NCBI GenBank assembly: GCA_023460055.1
Contig: JAEWRJ010000003.1
Span: 1 to 9,700, forward strand
Length of the DNA: 9,700 nucleotides
Reading direction: 5' to 3'
Source: Bacillota bacterium
GTDB taxonomy: Bacteria; Bacillota; Clostridia; Christensenellales; Aristaeellaceae
Below the pieces are notes generated by a model. The model did no database searches, was not told where the DNA came from, and was given only the letters and a program-made list of their open reading frames with translations. Every line of letters starts with the position of its first letter. The first letter of the stretch is position 1. The position numbers were made by a program, and so were the translations under genes. Shown here piece by piece: positions 5,241 through 9,700 of the stretch.

Positions 5241-7001
5241 ATGTGGAAATTACTGAAGAAATTTAAGCCCGTGGAGTGGCTGATCGTATTTGTCAGCCTC
5301 ATTTTCATCGCCGCTCAGGTCTGGCTGGATCTGAAGCTGCCCGATTACATGTCCCAGATTACGCGGCTGACGCAGACACCCGGCAGTGAGATGAGCGCCA
5401 TCTGGGAGGCAGGCGGCATGATGCTGCTGTGCACGCTGGGCAGCCTGATATCTGCCGTGATCGTGGGATATTTTGCCGCGATTCTGGCGGCCGGTTTTTC
5501 CAGGCACTTGCGCGGCCAGCTGTTCCGTAAGGTGGAGTCCTTCTCAATGGAGGAGATCAACCGTTTTTCCACCGACAGCCTGATCACCCGTTCGACGAAC
5601 GATATCACGCAGGTTCAAATGCTGATCACGATGGGCTTGATGATGATCTTAAAGGCGCCCATCATGGCGGTATGGGCTGTGACCAAGATAGCGGGAAAAG
5701 GATTTGAGTGGTCGCTGGCGACAGGGATCGCTGTGGCGGTCATGGTGGGCATTGTAGGTCTCTTGATTATTTTCGTGATGCCCAAGTTCAAGAAGATGCA
5801 AACCCTGACCGATAATATGAACCGTGTAACACGTGAAAACCTCACCGGCCTGCGTGTCGTGCGGGCCTATAACGCGGAAGGCTATCAGGAAAGCAAGTTT
5901 GAGCAGGCAAACGCTGAACTGACCGGTACACAGCTGTTTACAGGCCGCGCGATGGCCATCATGATGCCCGTGATGTCCATGATGCTCAGCGGGCTTTCAC
6001 TGGCTATCTATTGGATCGGCGCTTATCTGATCAACGCCGCCGGGGTGTTGGAGCGGCTGACCATTTTTTCTGATATGGTGGTCTTCTCCAGCTATGCCAT
6101 GCAAGTTGTCATGTCATTTTTGATGCTCGTCATGATCTTTGTGATGTATCCGCGCGCCAGCGTATCCGCCCGGCGCATCAACGAGGTGCTCGACACGCAG
6201 CCGACCATCAAGGACGGTACCAGGACGGAGGGTCTGCCTGGCCTTCGCGGCGAAGTGGTGTTTAAAAACGTGGGATTCAAGTACCCGGACGCGGCAGAAC
6301 ATGTATTGCGGGACATCAGTTTTTCTGTCAAACAGGGGGAGACGATCGCCTTCATCGGATCCACCGGCAGCGGCAAGTCTACGCTGATCAATCTGGTGCC
6401 GCGTTTTTTTGACGCGACGGAGGGCGAGATACTGGTCGATGGCATTGATATCCGTGAATATACACAGGAAGCACTGCGAGGGAAGATAGGCTATGTGCCG
6501 CAAAGAGCCGTGCTTTTCAAGGGAAGCGTTTCTTCCAATGTCGCGTTTGGTGACAGAGGCGGGGAAGGCTTTGATGAGGGGGATGTCCAGCGGGCCGTCG
6601 CCATCGCCCAGGGAAGCGATTTCGTGCAAGCCATGGATGGTGGATATGAGGCGCAGATCGCTCAGGGCGGTTCCAATCTGTCCGGCGGGCAAAAGCAGCG
6701 TCTGTCGATCGCCAGAGCTGTCTGCAGAAAGCCCGAAATCTATATATTTGATGATTCTTTCTCAGCTCTTGACTACAAGACGGATAGGGTGCTGCGCAGC
6801 GCTCTCAGGAGAGAAACAAAAGGAGTAACCAGCATGATCGTTGCCCAGCGCATCGGTACCATCATGGATGCGGACCGGATCATTGTGCTGGATGAGGGCC
6901 GCATGGTCGGCAGCGGAAGGCATGAAGATCTGCTGAAAAGCTGCGCGGTCTACAAAGAGATCGCCATGAGTCAGTTGAGCGAGGAGGAGCTTGCGATATG
7001 A
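5241..7001 (+). CDS. Heterodimeric ABC exporter subunit with degenerate catalytic site (TM287/BmrC-like)
   Basis: A 586-residue half-transporter with an exporter-type transmembrane domain (about residues 12-310) and an ATPase domain (about 335-575). Walker A is GSTGSGKST (373-381), the Q-loop is at Q421 and the signature is a full LSGGQ (480-484). Walker B reads IYIFDDSFSALD, so D505 stands where the catalytic Glu belongs, and the switch residue is Q536 in IVAQR where His is usual. These two changes are the hallmark of the TM287-type subunit, whose own Walker A/B lines the ATP site that does not hydrolyse. The LSGGQ of this chain completes the active site on the partner. GGAGGG lies 10 bases before the ATG. 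The last codons overlap the partner gene by ATGA. Placement behind a MarR gene suggests export of drugs or other toxic lipophilic compounds. The substrate cannot be deduced. Confidence 0.92.
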   Translation: MWKLLKKFKPVEWLIVFVSLIFIAAQVWLDLKLPDYMSQITRLTQTPGSEMSAIWEAGGMMLLCTLGSLISAVIVGYFAAILAAGFSRHLRGQLFRKVESFSMEEINRFSTDSLITRSTNDITQVQMLITMGLMMILKAPIMAVWAVTKIAGKGFEWSLATGIAVAVMVGIVGLLIIFVMPKFKKMQTLTDNMNRVTRENLTGLRVVRAYNAEGYQESKFEQANAELTGTQLFTGRAMAIMMPVMSMMLSGLSLAIYWIGAYLINAAGVLERLTIFSDMVVFSSYAMQVVMSFLMLVMIFVMYPRASVSARRINEVLDTQPTIKDGTRTEGLPGLRGEVVFKNVGFKYPDAAEHVLRDISFSVKQGETIAFIGSTGSGKSTLINLVPRFFDATEGEILVDGIDIREYTQEALRGKIGYVPQRAVLFKGSVSSNVAFGDRGGEGFDEGDVQRAVAIAQGSDFVQAMDGGYEAQIAQGGSNLSGGQKQRLSIARAVCRKPEIYIFDDSFSALDYKTDRVLRSALRRETKGVTSMIVAQRIGTIMDADRIIVLDEGRMVGSGRHEDLLKSCAVYKEIAMSQLSEEELAI

Positions 7002-8839
7002 GTGAAAACAAGACGCGCCGCGGCCCTATGGGGAGGGGCCCGATGGGCGGCATGGTGGAAAAGCCAAAGGAGTTCAAGAAAACCTGGCTGAGGCTGATCG
7101 CTTACAGCAAACGCTACGCTCCTGCTGTCATTACAGCTTTGGCGCTTGCCGCCATTGGCACCGTGATGCAGATCATCGGCCCGGACCGGCTCAAGGACAT
7201 GGCCAATCTGATCATGAAGGGATTGCCCTCCATGGTAAACGGTCTGCCCGCGATGGGAAAAATCGATCTGGACGCAGTCAGACGCATTGCTTTTACACTG
7301 GTTATTTTCTATGCCGGAGCGGCTGTGCTGGGCTTTGCGCAAGGCTTTATCATGACGACCGTCACCCAGAAGATCAGCAAAAACCTGCGTACCGGCATAT
7401 CCGAAAAGATCAATCGCCTGCCGCTGAAGTATTTTGATAAAGTCAGCTACGGAGACGTATTGAGCCGCGTGACCAATGACGTAGACGCGATCGGGCAGAC
7501 CATGAACCAAAGCATCGGCACCCTGGTGACAGCGGTCACCATGCTGACCGGTTCCCTGGTCATGATGTTTTATAACAGCTGGATACTGGCCCTGACCGCG
7601 ATTTTTTCCAGCCTCTTAGGCTTTGTATTCATGGCGCTGATCATGTCCAAGTCGCAGAAGTACTTCGCCCGGCAGCAGGAAGGTCTTGGAGAGGCGAACG
7701 GGCATGTGGAGGAAGTCTATTCTGGCCACAATGTCGTCAAAGCTTATAACGGAGGCAAAGAGGCCGTGCGTGTCTTTGAACGGATCAACGCGAAGCTCTA
7801 TGACAGCGGATGGAAAAGCCAGTTTATGTCTGGCCTGATGATGCCCGTCATGACGTTCATCGGCAATTTCGGCTATGTGGCAGTGTGCGTGGTGGGTGCT
7901 GCGCTGGCGATGAACGGCAGCATCAGCTTCGGCGTGATCGTCGCCTTCATGATGTATATCCGCCTGTTTACCCAGCCTCTGTCACAGATTGCCCAGGCTT
8001 TTCAAAACCTGCAGAGAGCAGCCGCCGCGGGCGAGCGTGTCTTTGAGCTGTTTGATGAAGCGGAAATGAGCGACGAGAGCAAAAAAGTCAAGAAGCTTAA
8101 GAACGTCCGCGGCGATGTGGAATTCCGTCATGTTCGCTTTGGCTATACAGAGGATAAGACGGTTATCAATGATTTTTCCGCTCATGTCAAGGCGGGGCAG
8201 AAGGTTGCGATCGTTGGCCCGACCGGCGCCGGAAAGACCACCATTGTCAACCTGCTGATGCGCTTTTATGAACTAAACGCGGGTGAAATCCTGGTTGACG
8301 GCACCCCGATCGATCAGGTCAGGCGCGAAGATATTCATGATCAGTTTGGCATGGTGCTTCAGGATACCTGGATGTTTGAAGGGACCATCAAGGAAAATGT
8401 TGTCTATTGCAAGGAAAATGTCAGCGATGAGCAGGTGATCGCCGCTTGCAAGGCAGTTGGTCTGCACCATTTTATCAGAACGCTGCCGCAAGGGTATGAG
8501 ACCAGGCTGGATGACAAGGCCTCCTTGTCCCAAGGGCAAAAGCAGTTGGTCACCATTGCCAGGGCCATGATCCAGAATGCCCCGATGCTGATACTTGACG
8601 AAGCGACAAGTTCTGTCGATACGCGAACTGAAGTGCTCATTCAGGAAGCGATGGATAAGCTGACGCAGGGGCGCACATCATTTGTGATTGCTCACCGGCT
8701 CTCTACCATTAAAAACGCGGATGTCATTCTGGTGATGAAAGACGGTGATGTTATTGAAAGCGGCCGCCATGAACAGCTGCTCTCAAAGGGCGGTTACTAC
8801 GCTGAGCTGTACCAGAGCCAGTTTGAGCCTGCTGCGTAG
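6998..8839 (+). CDS. Heterodimeric ABC exporter subunit with catalytic Glu (TM288/BmrD-like)
   Basis: A 613-residue partner half-transporter. It opens with the Gly/Met/Pro-rich basic segment RRGPMGRGPMGGM (8-19), common in TM288-like subunits, then a six-helix membrane domain to about residue 345 and an ATPase domain to about 605. Walker A is GPTGAGKTT (407-415), the Q-loop Q455, Walker B LILDEATSSVD with catalytic E535, and the switch H566 is present in IAHRLST. The signature is LSQGQ (510-514), not LSGGQ. This matches the partner's losses: the pair should have one active site (this Walker A/B plus the partner's LSGGQ) and one degenerate site. AGGAGG lies 10 bases upstream of the ATG, inside the preceding gene, and the ATGA overlap supports coupled, equal synthesis. 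No clear terminator follows, so some read-through into the next gene is possible. Confidence 0.93.
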   Translation: MSENKTRRGPMGRGPMGGMVEKPKEFKKTWLRLIAYSKRYAPAVITALALAAIGTVMQIIGPDRLKDMANLIMKGLPSMVNGLPAMGKIDLDAVRRIAFTLVIFYAGAAVLGFAQGFIMTTVTQKISKNLRTGISEKINRLPLKYFDKVSYGDVLSRVTNDVDAIGQTMNQSIGTLVTAVTMLTGSLVMMFYNSWILALTAIFSSLLGFVFMALIMSKSQKYFARQQEGLGEANGHVEEVYSGHNVVKAYNGGKEAVRVFERINAKLYDSGWKSQFMSGLMMPVMTFIGNFGYVAVCVVGAALAMNGSISFGVIVAFMMYIRLFTQPLSQIAQAFQNLQRAAAAGERVFELFDEAEMSDESKKVKKLKNVRGDVEFRHVRFGYTEDKTVINDFSAHVKAGQKVAIVGPTGAGKTTIVNLLMRFYELNAGEILVDGTPIDQVRREDIHDQFGMVLQDTWMFEGTIKENVVYCKENVSDEQVIAACKAVGLHHFIRTLPQGYETRLDDKASLSQGQKQLVTIARAMIQNAPMLILDEATSSVDTRTEVLIQEAMDKLTQGRTSFVIAHRLSTIKNADVILVMKDGDVIESGRHEQLLSKGGYYAELYQSQFEPAA

Positions 8840-8853
8840 ATTGTGAAATGTTC

Positions 8854-8882
8854 TTGCAATGTATTTTTTGAAGATATATAAT
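8854..8882 (+). promoter_or_regulatory. Promoter of the FMN-binding protein gene
   Basis: TTGCAA (8854-8859) and a perfect TATAAT (8877-8882) are separated by 17 bases. The -35 matches 4 of 6 positions. The start would lie near 8889, about 33 bases before the ATG. The gene therefore need not depend on read-through from the exporter operon. Confidence 0.7.
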
Positions 8883-8921
8883 GGGACAGGACACAAGTTA
8901 AAAAGGAGGTTTCATCCCCAC

Positions 8922-9700
8922 ATGAAAAAGACCTTTGCGTTACTGCTTTGCGCGGCGCTCATGCTTGGCATGACTGCTGCTGCGGCAGAAACCCTGACAG
9001 GCACGGCTGACGGATTCAATGGACCGGTAAGCGTTGCTGTTGAGGTGGAAGGCGGCAAGATCATCAAGGTTGAGGTAATCGAGCAAAGCGAGACCCCTGC
9101 CGTAGCAGGCGCGGCACTGGAAGCGATCCCCGCCGCCATCGTTGAAAAAGGCGACGCGCAGGTGGACATCGTCAGCGGCGCCACATACACGAGCAAGGCC
9201 ATCATCAAGGCGGTGGAATACGCGCTCAATCCCGAGCTGGCCGCGGCCGACAAGGCGGCTGCCGAACAGCCCGCGGAGCCTGTTGTTCTGGAAGCCGCGG
9301 AGGCGTACATCGGATTTGGCCTCAGCAATTCCGGCCGTATCGGTCCCGGCAAGGACGATAAGGAAGTACCCGTCTATTCCTTCAACCAGGTCTTTTCACA
9401 GATTGTTTTTGATGCTGAAGGGAAAATTCTCTTCGCGAAGCTCGACCAGCTGGAGGTCGCCACGCCCAACTATGACGGCGCGAGCATGCCGCATTTCTCG
9501 GGCTTCCCCGGCCAGAGCTATAACTCTGTCAGCGACCACGATGAAAAAGTGGATGGCGTGATCGAAGTGACCAATGACAGCTATCTGGCGGAAATCGCCT
9601 CCTGGATGACCAAGCGCGAGCGCGGTGAAGGCTACAAGATGGGGACCGGCACATGGTCCAGCCAGATGGACGCCTATGAGCAGCTGTTTGTAGGCAAGAC
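8922..9700 (+). CDS. Secreted FMN-binding domain protein (predicted flavinylated), 3' end beyond the window
   Basis: The frame is open from the ATG at 8922 to the window edge, giving 259 complete residues. A strong AAAGGAGGT (8902-8910) lies 11 bases upstream. Residues 1-22 are a signal peptide (KK, LLLCAALMLGM core, cut near AAA-AE), with no lipobox cysteine at the cut site. Residues about 24-103 form an FMN-binding domain (PF04205 type). D82-x-x-S85-G-A-T88 is the motif at which ApbE-type transferases attach FMN to Thr, in RnfG and NqrC for example. An Ala/Glu-rich linker (about 104-127) leads to a second domain from about 128, with conserved-looking YIGFGLSNSGRIGPGK, PVYSFNQVF, QLEVATPNYDG and MPHFSGFPGQ, which I cannot name. 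The protein probably carries covalent FMN outside the membrane in an electron-transfer chain. Neither an ApbE nor a membrane partner is in view. Confidence 0.85.
   Translation, partial: MKKTFALLLCAALMLGMTAAAAETLTGTADGFNGPVSVAVEVEGGKIIKVEVIEQSETPAVAGAALEAIPAAIVEKGDAQVDIVSGATYTSKAIIKAVEYALNPELAAADKAAAEQPAEPVVLEAAEAYIGFGLSNSGRIGPGKDDKEVPVYSFNQVFSQIVFDAEGKILFAKLDQLEVATPNYDGASMPHFSGFPGQSYNSVSDHDEKVDGVIEVTNDSYLAEIASWMTKRERGEGYKMGTGTWSSQMDAYEQLFVGK

Noticed and set aside
8840..8876. Terminator after the second exporter gene
   Set aside because: There is a TTTTTT run (8864-8869), but no stable GC stem precedes it.
9142..9561. Arg/Ser-rich plus-strand reading of 139 codons near the right edge
   Set aside because: It overlaps the FMN-binding gene in another frame. 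That gene has a signal peptide, a strong ribosome binding site and the SGAT motif. The composition of the alternative is typical of a shadow frame in GC-rich DNA.

Overview
The window looks like chromosomal DNA of a Gram-positive anaerobe of the class Clostridia, moderately GC-rich by eye. A Christensenellales- or Oscillospirales-like lineage is my guess. This rests on strong AGGAGG-type ribosome binding sites, short hydrophobic signal peptides, a PG_binding_1/SH3 wall protein, a GlpA-like flavoprotein with a BFD-type [2Fe-2S] tail, an FMN-binding secreted protein, and a TM287/TM288-type heterodimeric ABC exporter. No rRNA, tRNA, CRISPR array or complete insertion sequence was seen.

Layout from left to right. 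(1) 1-195 holds a possible C-terminal tail of a plus-strand gene ending at 104, and the intrinsic terminator of the next gene. (2) 196-1470, minus strand, is a secreted cell-wall protein with an SH3 domain, two peptidoglycan-binding domains and a conserved C-terminal domain rich in His, with one Cys. Its promoter carries a tandem TGTAAT-N5-TGTAAT that fits the WalR (YycF) consensus. (3) 1708-4453, plus strand, is a two-gene operon of interacting flavoproteins: a GlpA-like FAD oxidoreductase with a C-terminal [2Fe-2S] domain, and a FAD/NAD(P) pyridine nucleotide-disulfide oxidoreductase-fold partner. It ends at an intrinsic terminator. The small DUF1667 protein that often completes this set is not here. 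(4) 4454-4708 is a regulatory intergenic region with a terminator, hairpins, a near-consensus promoter and a 31-bp dyad that is a good MarR operator candidate. (5) 4709-8839 is an operon of a MarR-family regulator and two half-size ABC exporter subunits, which form one functional and one degenerate ATP site. (6) 8922 to the right edge, from its own promoter, is a signal-peptide protein with an FMN-binding domain carrying the flavinylation motif SGAT, cut by the window end.

How the genes work together. The MarR protein probably represses its own operon and senses a toxic compound that the exporter removes. The flavoprotein pair probably oxidises a small hydroxy-substrate such as glycerol 3-phosphate or another 2-hydroxy acid and passes electrons through FAD and the Fe-S centre to a pyridine nucleotide or another carrier. 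The FMN-binding protein suggests extracytoplasmic flavin-based electron transfer, but nothing here links it to the flavoprotein pair. I see no clearly new multi-gene system. The best leads are the WalR-like site on the wall protein, that protein's unassigned C-terminal domain, the missing third flavoprotein partner, and the uncharacterised second domain of the FMN protein.
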